Shown here in pieces: positions 18,317-28,424 of a stretch of DNA of 64,000 nt (within the stretch, counting starts at the first letter, position 1; every line of letters starts with the position of its first letter). The translations under genes were made by a program, and so were the position numbers. The stretch lies in contig LJCX01000030.1 of NCBI GenBank assembly GCA_001298545.1, positions 1 to 64,000 on the forward strand. Direction: 5' to 3'. Below the pieces are notes generated by a model. The model was not told the DNA's origin. It was given only the letters and a program-made list of their open reading frames with translations, and ran no database searches. This DNA comes from Actinobacteria bacterium OV320 (GTDB taxonomy: Bacteria; Actinomycetota; Actinomycetes; Streptomycetales; Streptomycetaceae).

Positions 18317-19600
18317 CTACTGCGTGCTCCTCAGGGCGCCTTCGAGGATCGCGGCACCCTCCTCGGCCTCCGCGACGGTGAGGGACAGCGGCGGGGCGAT
18401 CCGCAGGGCGCTGGTGTCGTGACCGCCGCCCTTGCCGATCAGCAGCCCGTCGGCGCGGGCCGCCTCCAGCCCGCCGGCCGCCCGGTCCGGGTCCGCCAGG
18501 TCGGTGCCGGGTTTCGTCAGCTCGACGCCGATCATCAGCCCGCGCCCGCGCACCTCCCGTACCCCGGGGTCCTGGGCGGCGACGGCCCGCAGCCGCTCGA
18601 TGAGCAGACCGCCGACCCGCCGGGCGTTGCCCTGGAGGTCGTGCTCCAGCAGGTAGGAGAGGTTGGCGAGGCCCGCCGCCATGGTGACCTGGGTGCCGCC
18701 GAAGGTGGAGATGCTGTTGGCGTCCAGGCAGTTCATGATCTCGGAGCGGGCGATGACACCGCCGATGGACATGCCGTTGCCGATGCCCTTGGCGAAGGTG
18801 ACGATGTCCGGCGGTCCGCCGCGGCCGTGCGCCTGCCAGCCCCAGAAGTGCTCGCCGGTGCGGCCCCAGCCGGTCTGCACCTCGTCGGCGATCCACAGGA
18901 TCCCGTATGCGTTCAGCACTTCACGGAATGCCGCATACAGTCCGTCCGGCGGCGAGGTGAACCCGCCGACCCCCTGGATGGGCTCGGCGATCAGGGCCGC
19001 GGGCGGACGGGTGTGACCGAGCAGGTCCTTCAGGTCCTCGACGCAGGCCTCGATGAACTCGGCGTCGCCGAGACCGGCGAACGGGCCGCGTCCGCGTACC
19101 CCGCCGTGCACGTAGAGCGTCTGCAGCGGGGACAGCGAGGTCGGCGACCAGCCGCGGTTGCCGGTGATGCCGACCGCGCTGAAGGAACGGCCGTGGTAAC
19201 TGTTGCGCATCGCGAGAACGGTGTTGCTGCGCCGGTGGGTGGTGGCGAGCAGCAGCGCCGTGTCGTTGGCCTCGGTTCCCGAGGTGGTGAAGAAGACGCG
19301 GGCGTCGGGGATGCCGCTGATGTGGGCGATGCGTTCGGCGAGGTCGACCATGGGCCGGTTGAGGTAGAGCGTCGAGGAGTGGTTGATCCGCCCGGCCTGC
19401 TCGCTCACCGCCTTGGTGACCTCGGGCAGCGCGTGCGCGGTCATGGTGGTGAGGATGCCGCCGAAGAAGTCGAGGTACTTGTTGCCCTCGGCGTCCCAGA
19501 CGTGCCGGCCCTCGCCGTGGGTGATCTCCAGCGGGTCCTCGTAGTAGAGGGCGAGCCAGTCCGGCAGGACCTTCCGGTGGCGGGCGTGGAGGTCGCTCAC
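18317..19600 (-). CDS. Class III aminotransferase (beta-amino acid / omega-aminotransferase type)
   Basis: The 427-residue PLP enzyme has the class III signature: DFFGGILTTMTAH, TSGTEANDTALLLA (phosphate loop), WIADEVQTGWGRTGEHFWG and the PLP lysine in IVTFAKGIGNG. It probably moves the amino group of beta-alanine or beta-aminoisobutyrate, the products of the neighbouring N-carbamoyl hydrolases, giving malonate or methylmalonate semialdehyde. The GTG start at 19600 overlaps the stop of the second N-carbamoyl hydrolase by 4 bp (GTGA), which fixes the start and shows translational coupling. Alternative substrates such as 4-aminobutyrate cannot be excluded. Confidence 0.9.
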   Translation of the reverse strand: MSDLHARHRKVLPDWLALYYEDPLEITHGEGRHVWDAEGNKYLDFFGGILTTMTAHALPEVTKAVSEQAGRINHSSTLYLNRPMVDLAERIAHISGIPDARVFFTTSGTEANDTALLLATTHRRSNTVLAMRNSYHGRSFSAVGITGNRGWSPTSLSPLQTLYVHGGVRGRGPFAGLGDAEFIEACVEDLKDLLGHTRPPAALIAEPIQGVGGFTSPPDGLYAAFREVLNAYGILWIADEVQTGWGRTGEHFWGWQAHGRGGPPDIVTFAKGIGNGMSIGGVIARSEIMNCLDANSISTFGGTQVTMAAGLANLSYLLEHDLQGNARRVGGLLIERLRAVAAQDPGVREVRGRGLMIGVELTKPGTDLADPDRAAGGLEAARADGLLIGKGGGHDTSALRIAPPLSLTVAEAEEGAAILEGALRSTQ

Positions 19601-20439
19601 GGCTGCACCAGCCCGTCGTAGGCGTCGGGACGGCGGTCGCGGTAGAAGGCCCACTGCTGCCGGACCTCCTCGACCAGGTCGAAGTCGAGGTCGCGGACGA
19701 CGAGTTCCTCGTCCTTGTCGCTCGCGACCTCGCCGACGAACTTCCCGCGCGGGTCGACGAAGTACGAGGTCCCGTAGAAGTCGTTGTCCCCGTACTCCTC
19801 GACGCCGACCCGGTTGATCGCGGCGACGAAGTACTCGTTGGCGACGGCGGCCGCCGGCTGCTCCAGCTGCCAGAGGTGGGCGGAGAGGCCGCGGTGGGTC
19901 GCGGACGGGTTGTAGACCAACTGGGCGCCGTTGAGACCGAGTTGCCGCCAGCCTTCCGGGAAGTGCCGGTCGTAGCAGATGTAGACGCCCACCTTGCCGA
20001 CGGCCGTGTCGAAGACGGGCCAGCCGATGTTGCCGGGCTTGAAGTAGTACTTCTCCCAGAAACCCTTTACCTGCGGGATGTGGTGTTTCCGGTACTTGCC
20101 GAGGTACGAGCCGTCCGCGTCGATCACGGCGGCGGTGTTGTAGTAAAAACCGGACTGCTCGACCTCGAAGACCGGCACGACGACGACCATGCCGGTCTCG
20201 CGCGCGAGCTCCTGCATACGACGCACGGTCGGCCCGTCGGGGACCGGTTCCGCCCAGCGGTAGTGCTCCGGCTCCTGGACCTGACAGAAGTAGGGAGCGT
20301 TGAAGACCTCCTGGAACCCGATGATCTTCGCGCCCCGGCGGGCCGCCTCGCGGGCGTGCTCCTCGTGTTTCGCCACCATGGACTCGGTGTCGCCGGTCCA
20401 GGTGGCCTGAACCAGTGCGGCACGTACGACGTTGGCCAT
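19597..20439 (-). CDS. Nitrilase-superfamily beta-ureidopropionase / N-carbamoyl hydrolase, copy 2
   Basis: This 280-residue protein is a paralogue of the product of 15680-16522. The triad E44, K118, C155 falls at identical positions, and long blocks such as VGKVGVYICYDRHFPEGW are shared. It differs near the active-site entrance (GFQEVFNAPY versus CFQELFYGPY), so the two may prefer different N-carbamoyl substrates. It is first in a leftward operon: it overlaps the aminotransferase by 4 bp, followed by pucR. GAAGGAG precedes the ATG by 6 nt, and a good promoter with an adjacent palindrome lies at 20468-20531. Confidence 0.9.
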   Translation of the reverse strand: MANVVRAALVQATWTGDTESMVAKHEEHAREAARRGAKIIGFQEVFNAPYFCQVQEPEHYRWAEPVPDGPTVRRMQELARETGMVVVVPVFEVEQSGFYYNTAAVIDADGSYLGKYRKHHIPQVKGFWEKYYFKPGNIGWPVFDTAVGKVGVYICYDRHFPEGWRQLGLNGAQLVYNPSATHRGLSAHLWQLEQPAAAVANEYFVAAINRVGVEEYGDNDFYGTSYFVDPRGKFVGEVASDKDEELVVRDLDFDLVEEVRQQWAFYRDRRPDAYDGLVQP

Positions 20440-20467
20440 GAGCTGCTCCTTCGACGGGACGTCAGAG

Positions 20468-20531
20468 CCTCTACGCCCGTAGACGAAGGTCGTAGAGGGA
20501 CGAACGTAAGCCTCCGGGACGGGCTTGCCAA
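20468..20531 (-). promoter_or_regulatory. Promoter and palindromic operator of the hydrolase-aminotransferase-pucR operon
   Basis: On the minus strand, -35 TTGGCA (20531-20526), a 17-bp spacer and -10 TACGTT (20508-20503) form a good housekeeping promoter. Just downstream, over the probable start point, is a perfect inverted repeat CCTCTACG (20468-20475) / CGTAGAGG (20491-20498) with 15 bp between arms. Its position suits a repressor or a PucR-family autoregulator. Confidence 0.65.
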
Positions 20532-20619
20532 GACCATCGTCGTTAACCCGCCGAGTCGATCGCGTTTCACACTCCGGTGGGTGAGTCGCCGGGCGTACGG
20601 CGTAAGGGCGTGGCCCGGG

Positions 20620-22320
20620 TCAGGCGGTGAAGCCGGCGACCCTGAGGGCGTGCACCAGGTCCCAGTGGCGTTCCTCCGAGACCGTCCGGGCGGCCTCCAG
20701 CACGAGGGGGACGAGGGTCTCCGGGGCCGGGGCGACGCTGCGCGCGGCCTCCTCGGGGGTGCGGACCCGGACGTAGGCGTCGAGCAGCGCGCCGACCTCG
20801 CGTCGCCGGCCCTCCTCGACCAGTCCCAGGACGGCCTGCCCGATCTCGGTGGCCGGCCGGGCGACGCCCTGGCGCAGGATCTGCTCGCCGTCCGCCGTGC
20901 GCCCCACCGCGACCAGCGCGTCGGCCGCGGCGACGAGCCGGTCGGCGGGGAGGGAGGCGGCCTCCCACAGCAGGGTGGTCCAGTCGGCGGTGAGCCCGGC
21001 GCGCTGGAGTTCGGCCGCGAGCAGCGGGATGCGGGCGGCCGGCCAGTAGGCGAGTTCGACGAGCAGGGCGTGCGCCTCGCCGCTGCGGCCTTCGCCGCGC
21101 AGACGTACCAGCCGTTCGACCGTCTCGACGGTCTCCCGCCGGGCCGCCGTGTCCAGCGGCTCGCGCCGCGGCTCGGACCGCTCGGCCTGCTCGGTGGCGG
21201 CCCCGGCGAAGCGGGCGCCGCGCGGGGTGCGGCGCCCGGTCGGGGCGGGGGCGGGCGCCACCGGTTCGGCGGCGGGCGGCACGGCGAGGGAGGCGGCGTC
21301 CTCCTCCTCGGCCATACCGGCGAAACGGGCGCTGCCGCGGCGGCGCTTGCGCTGTTTGGGGACGACGGCCGGGGCCGGGGCGGGGATGTCCTCGTCGGGA
21401 GCCGGCCAGGAGGCGGAGGCTTCGGCCGCCGGCGCCGCGGCCGCGGCCGCGGCCTCGTACGTGTCGACCGGCGCTCCGGCCACGGACCCGGCGGCGTCGT
21501 ACCCGGCAGGGGCGTCGTATCCGGCACGGGCGTCGTACCCGGCAGGGGCGTCGTACCGGCCTGCCGTCTCGCGGGCGGGGTCCGCGGCGGCGGTGTGCGG
21601 GGCGGGCCCCGAGGCCGCGCCCGCCGACGGGAGCCGGTGCGACTCCGGCATCCCGGAGCGGAGTTCGGGGCACCCTGCGGGGGGCCGGTCATTGGCGCCC
21701 GGGGCCCCAGCCGCCGTCGACAACGCGATCGGCAAGAATCGGCGGGCGGGGGGGCGGCGGGGCGCCGCGGGGGGGGGGGGGGGGGGGGGCCGGGGGGCCG
21801 CGCCCGCCGACGGGAGCCGGTCCGACTCCGCCATCCGGTAGCGGAGTTCGGCGCACCGTGCGGTGGCCCGTTCATGGTCGTCGTGGGCCCAGGCGAGGTC
21901 GAGACGGATGGCCTCGGCCTGCTCGTGGGTGGCCGCGGACGGGAGCCTGCGGCCCAGCTCGGCCAGCCGTTCGGCGGCGTATCGCTGTTCGCGGAGCATC
22001 ACGTCGAGCCGGTCCCCGAGGGCGTCGCGGCCACCGGGCCGGGCGTCGTGGGCGGCGAGGGCGGCGGCGTGCAGGGGCCGGACCCGTTCCGCCTGCTGCG
22101 CGGCGACCGCGGTCCCGTACTCGGCGGCGAGGTCCTGGAGCACCGCCTCCACCACGTCCCAGGGCGGCACCTCGCGCCCGTCGAGGCAGGCCTGCATGCC
22201 GTCGGGATCGCGTTGCCAGAACACGGCGCACCAGCCGGCGCCCTGATCGAGGCGCGACAGCAGTCCGTTCAGGTAGCTCGCGAACTCCCGTACTCGGCCC
22301 GGGAGTTGATCCACAGCCAT
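20620..22320 (-). CDS. Hypothetical Pro/Ala-rich protein with internal repeat and poly-C tract
   Basis: The 566-residue protein has three parts. The N-terminal 155 residues are helical (FASYLNGLLSRLDQGAGWC onward) with coiled-coil-like Arg/Glu stretches. The middle (155-375) is low-complexity: a run of Pro coded by the poly-C tract, a repeated RLPSAGAA block, YDAPAGYDARAGYD repeats and RARFAG-like tags. The C-terminal 190 residues are helical and Leu/Glu-rich (VERLVRLRGEGRSGEAHALL), reminiscent of TPR-like repeats. I do not recognise the family. The middle region holds a 183-bp-spaced duplication and a homopolymer tract, so the sequence there may be unreliable or variable. It is not in an operon with its neighbours. 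Confidence 0.75.
   Translation of the reverse strand: MAVDQLPGRVREFASYLNGLLSRLDQGAGWCAVFWQRDPDGMQACLDGREVPPWDVVEAVLQDLAAEYGTAVAAQQAERVRPLHAAALAAHDARPGGRDALGDRLDVMLREQRYAAERLAELGRRLPSAATHEQAEAIRLDLAWAHDDHERATARCAELRYRMAESDRLPSAGAAPRPPPPPPPAAPRRPPARRFLPIALSTAAGAPGANDRPPAGCPELRSGMPESHRLPSAGAASGPAPHTAAADPARETAGRYDAPAGYDARAGYDAPAGYDAAGSVAGAPVDTYEAAAAAAAPAAEASASWPAPDEDIPAPAPAVVPKQRKRRRGSARFAGMAEEEDAASLAVPPAAEPVAPAPAPTGRRTPRGARFAGAATEQAERSEPRREPLDTAARRETVETVERLVRLRGEGRSGEAHALLVELAYWPAARIPLLAAELQRAGLTADWTTLLWEAASLPADRLVAAADALVAVGRTADGEQILRQGVARPATEIGQAVLGLVEEGRRREVGALLDAYVRVRTPEEAARSVAPAPETLVPLVLEAARTVSEERHWDLVHALRVAGFTA
21613..21873. repeat. Direct duplication of about 75 bp around a poly-G tract
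   Basis: Segments near 21613-21690 and 21796-21873 match closely (GGCCGCGCCCGCCGACGGGA opens both) with scattered differences. Between them lies a run of 21 G (21769-21789). The similarity decays toward the 3' side, compatible with an old duplication or with assembly noise near the homopolymer. Confidence 0.75.
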
Positions 22321-22461
22321 CGCTCGACTCCCGCCCCGACCGGAACACTCCGGTTCGTAGAAAACACCAACCGTGTTACAGCGCGGCTACAGCCAGTTTT
22401 CGAAACCGACGCGACGACCTGTGCGCGATCCCGAACGGGCGCGGACAGCGACCCCAGGGTG

Positions 22462-22713
22462 TCACGCGGGGGCGGGCACGCACAGCCCCGCCAGCTCGTC
22501 CATCGAGAGACCGAGCACGCGGGCGAGCGCGGCGACGGTGAAGAACGCCGGCGTCGGGGCGCGGCCGGTCTCGATCTTGCGAAGGGTCTCGGCGGAGAGG
22601 CCGGCGCTCGCCGCGATGTCGGCCATGCTCCGGGCGCCGCGGGCCTCGCGCAGCAACAGGCCGAGCCGTTCGCCGCGTTCGCGCTCTTCGGGGGTGAGGG
22701 GGGTGCGTACCAT
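22462..22713 (-). CDS. XRE-family helix-turn-helix regulator
   Basis: The 83-residue protein is essentially one XRE/Cro domain: LGLLLREARGARSMADIAASAGLSAETLRKIETG, with the recognition helix in SAETLRKIE, and a final helix ending LSMDELAGL. It lies divergent from a type I methionine aminopeptidase gene, with only 32 bp between start codons. A -10 TAGAAT ends 6 nt before its ATG, implying a leaderless mRNA, and the palindrome ATACCGGTAT separates the two -10 elements. It very likely represses itself and the aminopeptidase gene. No partner domain is fused to it. Confidence 0.88.
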   Translation of the reverse strand: MVRTPLTPEERERGERLGLLLREARGARSMADIAASAGLSAETLRKIETGRAPTPAFFTVAALARVLGLSMDELAGLCVPAPA

Positions 22714-22749
22714 GCACCCATTCTAATACCGGTATAGTAATTGGCATGG
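22710..22749. promoter_or_regulatory. Face-to-face leaderless promoters with shared palindrome
   Basis: Minus-strand -10 TAGAAT (22725-22720) lies 6 nt before the XRE start at 22713. Plus-strand -10 TATAGT (22733-22738) lies 7 nt before the Map start at 22746. The perfect palindrome ATACCGGTAT (22726-22735) lies between and partly over both -10 elements, so one bound dimer would block both. No -35 consensus is visible on either side. Confidence 0.7.
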
Positions 22750-23516
22750 TGGAGCTCAAGACAGACACATCGATCGAGGCCATGTACGAGGCGGGACAGG
22801 TCGTCGCACGAGCGCTGACGGCCGTGCGCGAAGCCGCCGACGTGGGCGTATCCCTGCTGGAACTGGACGAACTGGCACACGACGTGCTGCGGGAGGCGGG
22901 AGCGACGTCCCCCTTCCTCGGCTACCGCCCGTCCTTCGCCACGACGCCCTTCCCGGCGGTGCTCTGCGCGTCCGTGAACGACGCGATCGTGCACGGCATC
23001 CCCACCGGCTACCGGCTGCGCGACGGCGACCTCCTCTCGGCGGACTTCGGCGCCTCGCTGAACGGCTGGGCCGGTGACTCCGCCATCAGCTTCACCGTGG
23101 GCACGCCGCGCCCGGCGGACGTCCGGCTGATCGAGACCGCCGAGCGGGCCCTCGCGGCCGGTATCGAGGCGGCGGTCGTCGGCAACCGCATCGGCGACAT
23201 CGCGCACGCGATCGGCACGGTGTGCCGGACGGCGGGCTACGGCATCCCGGAGGGCTTCGGAGGCCACGGCATCGGCCGCCACATGCACGAGGACCCCGCG
23301 GTCCCCAACGAGGGCCGCCCGGGCCGGGGGTATCCCCTGCGCCACGGCATGGTCATCGCGATCGAACCGATGCTGATCGCGAGCGGCAAGGACGGCTACC
23401 ACGAGGCGCCGGACGGCTGGACCCTGTGCACGAACGACGGTTCCCGGGCGGCCCACGCGGAACACACGGTGGCGATCACGGAAAACGGACCGAGGGTCCT
23501 CACCGAGCGCCGGTAG
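22746..23516 (+). CDS. map: Type I methionine aminopeptidase
   Basis: The 256-residue M24 metallopeptidase removes the initiator Met from new proteins. All five metal ligands are visible: DLLSADFGASLNGWAGDSA (two Asp), GFGGHGIGRHMHE (His), AIEPM (Glu) and AAHAEHTVAI (Glu). The short N-terminus without the zinc-finger linker is the bacterial type I form. Streptomyces genomes usually carry several map genes; this one has its own regulator (divergent XRE) and a leaderless promoter, so it is probably an accessory, conditionally expressed copy rather than the essential one by the ribosomal operon. Confidence 0.92.
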   Translation: MVELKTDTSIEAMYEAGQVVARALTAVREAADVGVSLLELDELAHDVLREAGATSPFLGYRPSFATTPFPAVLCASVNDAIVHGIPTGYRLRDGDLLSADFGASLNGWAGDSAISFTVGTPRPADVRLIETAERALAAGIEAAVVGNRIGDIAHAIGTVCRTAGYGIPEGFGGHGIGRHMHEDPAVPNEGRPGRGYPLRHGMVIAIEPMLIASGKDGYHEAPDGWTLCTNDGSRAAHAEHTVAITENGPRVLTERR

Positions 23517-23865
23517 GACCGTTCCGCCGCCGGGCGCGGACCGTATCGGCCTGCGGCCCGCGCCCGTGGGCACCCCAGCCCACGGCCCCTGCCCCGGCAG
23601 ACGCGGCGCCGTACCGATCTGCCGCTGCGTGCCGCGGGCGCGACCGCCCACGCAAGGACCGCGGCCCCTGCCCCCGACAGGCGCGGCGCCGTACCGAGCT
23701 GCGGCTGCGCCCCGGGCGCGACCGCCCACGGACGGTGGGTCGGCCGTCGTGCGGTGGGCGGGCCCAGGACATGCCGCGCCCTGCGGATCGTGCCATCGTG
23801 GTGTAGCCCGGGACGGACAGGGCACCCGTCCGCACCGGCAGCGCAAGTCGATCGAACGGAACGCC
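23517..23865. other. Intergenic region with roughly 80-bp tandem repeats
   Basis: Two imperfect tandem copies of about 80 bp (near 23580-23660 and 23661-23740) share CGGCCCCTGCCCC, GCGCGGCGCCGTACCGA and GGGCGCGACCGCCCACG. A weaker partial third copy may precede them. They lie just upstream of the Clp ATPase gene, whose promoter must be in or after them. No coding gene is supported here. Confidence 0.6.
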
Positions 23866-26421
<2,556 letters not shown>

Positions 26422-26469
26422 CGCCCGACACTCGACGAGGTCGGACGCCCGATCTGTCCGCTCCGGGTC

Positions 26470-28281
26470 CTACGGCGCCGGACGCACCACCTGTGCCGAG
26501 CCGCCGCCGCGGCGTACCTTCTCGGCGGCAGCCAGCCACTTGCCGTTCGGCAGCCGCTGCACGGCGGTGGCGGCGCCGATCTCCGGGTTGAGCTTGAAGG
26601 AGTGCCCGATGGCCTCCAGTTGGGCGCGCAGCCCGTCGGGGCTGGTGTCGTCGTAGAGCGCCGGCTCCAACTCCGTCTGGGCGGCGTTGCGTTGGCTGGC
26701 GCGCGGGGCGGCGATCGCGTCGACGAGCGGCAGTCCGCGGTCGACGAACTCGGTCAGGGTCTGCAGCACGGTGGTGATGATGGTCGCGCCGCCGGGCGAA
26801 CCCAGCGCCACCACCGGCTTGTTGTGGCGGTCGAGCACGATCGTCGGCGAGATCGACGAGCGCGGCCGCTTGCCCGGTCCCGGCAGGTTCGGGTCGTGGA
26901 CGGCCGGGCTGGCGGGGGCGAAGGAGAAGTCCGTCAGCTCGTTGTTGAGGAGGAAGCCGCGACCGGGCACGGTGATGCCGCTGCCGCCGGTCTGCTCGAT
27001 GGTGAGCGTGTAGGAGACCACGTTGCCCCACTTGTCGGCGACGGTGAGGTGCGTGGTGTTCTCGCCCTCGTACGTCGTCGGCGCCGCCGTGCCGCCCTTG
27101 CCGCAGGCGGCCGGGTGACGCGGGTCGCCGGGCGCCACCGGGCTGGTGAGGACCGCGTCGTCCTTGATGAGGCAGGCGCGTGAGTCGGCGTACCTCTGCG
27201 ACAGCAGCTGCTTCGTGGGGACGTCCTCGAAGGCGGGGTCGCCGACCCAGCGCCCGCGGTCGGCGAACGAGATCCGGCTGGCTTCGAGGTAGTGGTGCAG
27301 GTACTGGACCTCGCTCGCCTTCGAGAGGTTGGTCTTCTCCAGGATGTTGAGGGCCTCGCCGACCGTCGTGCCGCCCGAGGACGAGGGCGCGATGGAGTAG
27401 ACGCCCAGACCGCGGTACGAGGTCTTCGTGGGCGCCTGCAGCTTGGCCCGGTAGGCCGCGAGGTCTTTGGCGGACAGGTCGCCCGGCCGGGCGTTCCAGC
27501 CCGAACCGGGGTCCACGGGCGGCTTGTTCACGGTGGAGACGATGTCCTCGCCGAGGTCGCCGCGGTAGATCGCGCCGACGCCCTCGCGAGCCAGCTCCCC
27601 GTAGGTGCGGGCCAGGTCGGGGTTCTTGAACGTCGATCCCACGACGGGGAGTTGCCCACCGGGCAGGAACAGCTTCGCCGTGTCGGGGAAGTAGCGGAAG
27701 CGGGTCTCGTTGGCGGCGGTCTGGCTGCGGAAGGTGTCGTCGACGGTGAAGCCCTCGCGGGCGATGCGCTGGGCGGGCTTCAGGACGGTGCCGAGCTTCT
27801 CGCTGCCCCACTCCCTCAGCGCGGTCGCCCAGGTGGCGGGGGTTCCCGGCGTGCCGACGCCCAGGCCGCTGCTGACGGCGTCCGCGAAGGCGAGCGGCTT
27901 GCCGTTCTCCAGGAAGAGACCGGAGTCCGCGGTTAGCGGCGCGGTCTCACGGCCGTCGATGGTGTGCACCGCACGGGAGTCGGCGTCGTAGTAGACGAAG
28001 TAGCCGCCTCCGCCGATACCGGAGGAGTAGGGCTCGGTGACGCCGAGGGCGGCGGCGGTGGCGACGGCCGCGTCGACGGCGTTGCCCCCCTTGCGCAGTA
28101 CCTCGATGCCGGCCGCGGAGGCGTCCGCGTCGACGCTGGCGACCGCACCGCCGTAGCCGACCGCGACCGGGACCTTCGCAACAGGGGCTCTCTCAGCGGC
28201 GGGTGGAGCCGCGGCCCCCACCGTGACCACGGCGGCCGAGACCGCCAGGGCCGACAGTTTCCGCGCGACAGGGCGACGCAT
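26470..28281 (-). CDS. ggt: Secreted gamma-glutamyltransferase
   Basis: The 603-residue precursor has a signal peptide (basic RRPVARK, hydrophobic core, Ala-rich end near residue 35). It cleaves gamma-glutamyl bonds of glutathione and related peptides outside the cell. Motifs: GGNAVDAAVATAAALGVTEPYSSGIGGGG at the large-subunit start, and the autoprocessing site ENTTHLTVADKWGN, whose first Thr of TTH becomes the N-terminus and nucleophile of the small subunit. PGGATIITTV later supplies the oxyanion loop. The ATG at 28281 has GGAGG 5 nt upstream. It differs from the gene at 8356-10182 by its signal peptide and canonical TTH. It is convergent with the Clp ATPase gene. Confidence 0.92.
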   Translation of the reverse strand: MRRPVARKLSALAVSAAVVTVGAAAPPAAERAPVAKVPVAVGYGGAVASVDADASAAGIEVLRKGGNAVDAAVATAAALGVTEPYSSGIGGGGYFVYYDADSRAVHTIDGRETAPLTADSGLFLENGKPLAFADAVSSGLGVGTPGTPATWATALREWGSEKLGTVLKPAQRIAREGFTVDDTFRSQTAANETRFRYFPDTAKLFLPGGQLPVVGSTFKNPDLARTYGELAREGVGAIYRGDLGEDIVSTVNKPPVDPGSGWNARPGDLSAKDLAAYRAKLQAPTKTSYRGLGVYSIAPSSSGGTTVGEALNILEKTNLSKASEVQYLHHYLEASRISFADRGRWVGDPAFEDVPTKQLLSQRYADSRACLIKDDAVLTSPVAPGDPRHPAACGKGGTAAPTTYEGENTTHLTVADKWGNVVSYTLTIEQTGGSGITVPGRGFLLNNELTDFSFAPASPAVHDPNLPGPGKRPRSSISPTIVLDRHNKPVVALGSPGGATIITTVLQTLTEFVDRGLPLVDAIAAPRASQRNAAQTELEPALYDDTSPDGLRAQLEAIGHSFKLNPEIGAATAVQRLPNGKWLAAAEKVRRGGGSAQVVRPAP

Positions 28282-28424
28282 CCGTACCTCCAGTCCAGGA
28301 CAGTCCGCGCAGCGTAACCACATTCACGGGGCCCCGACAGCCTCCTTCCGGGCACTGTCATACGAACGCCACACCTCGAACACGAGTACGCCCCGGCCGC
28401 GCTCGCCCGCTACCATGCGCGCCC

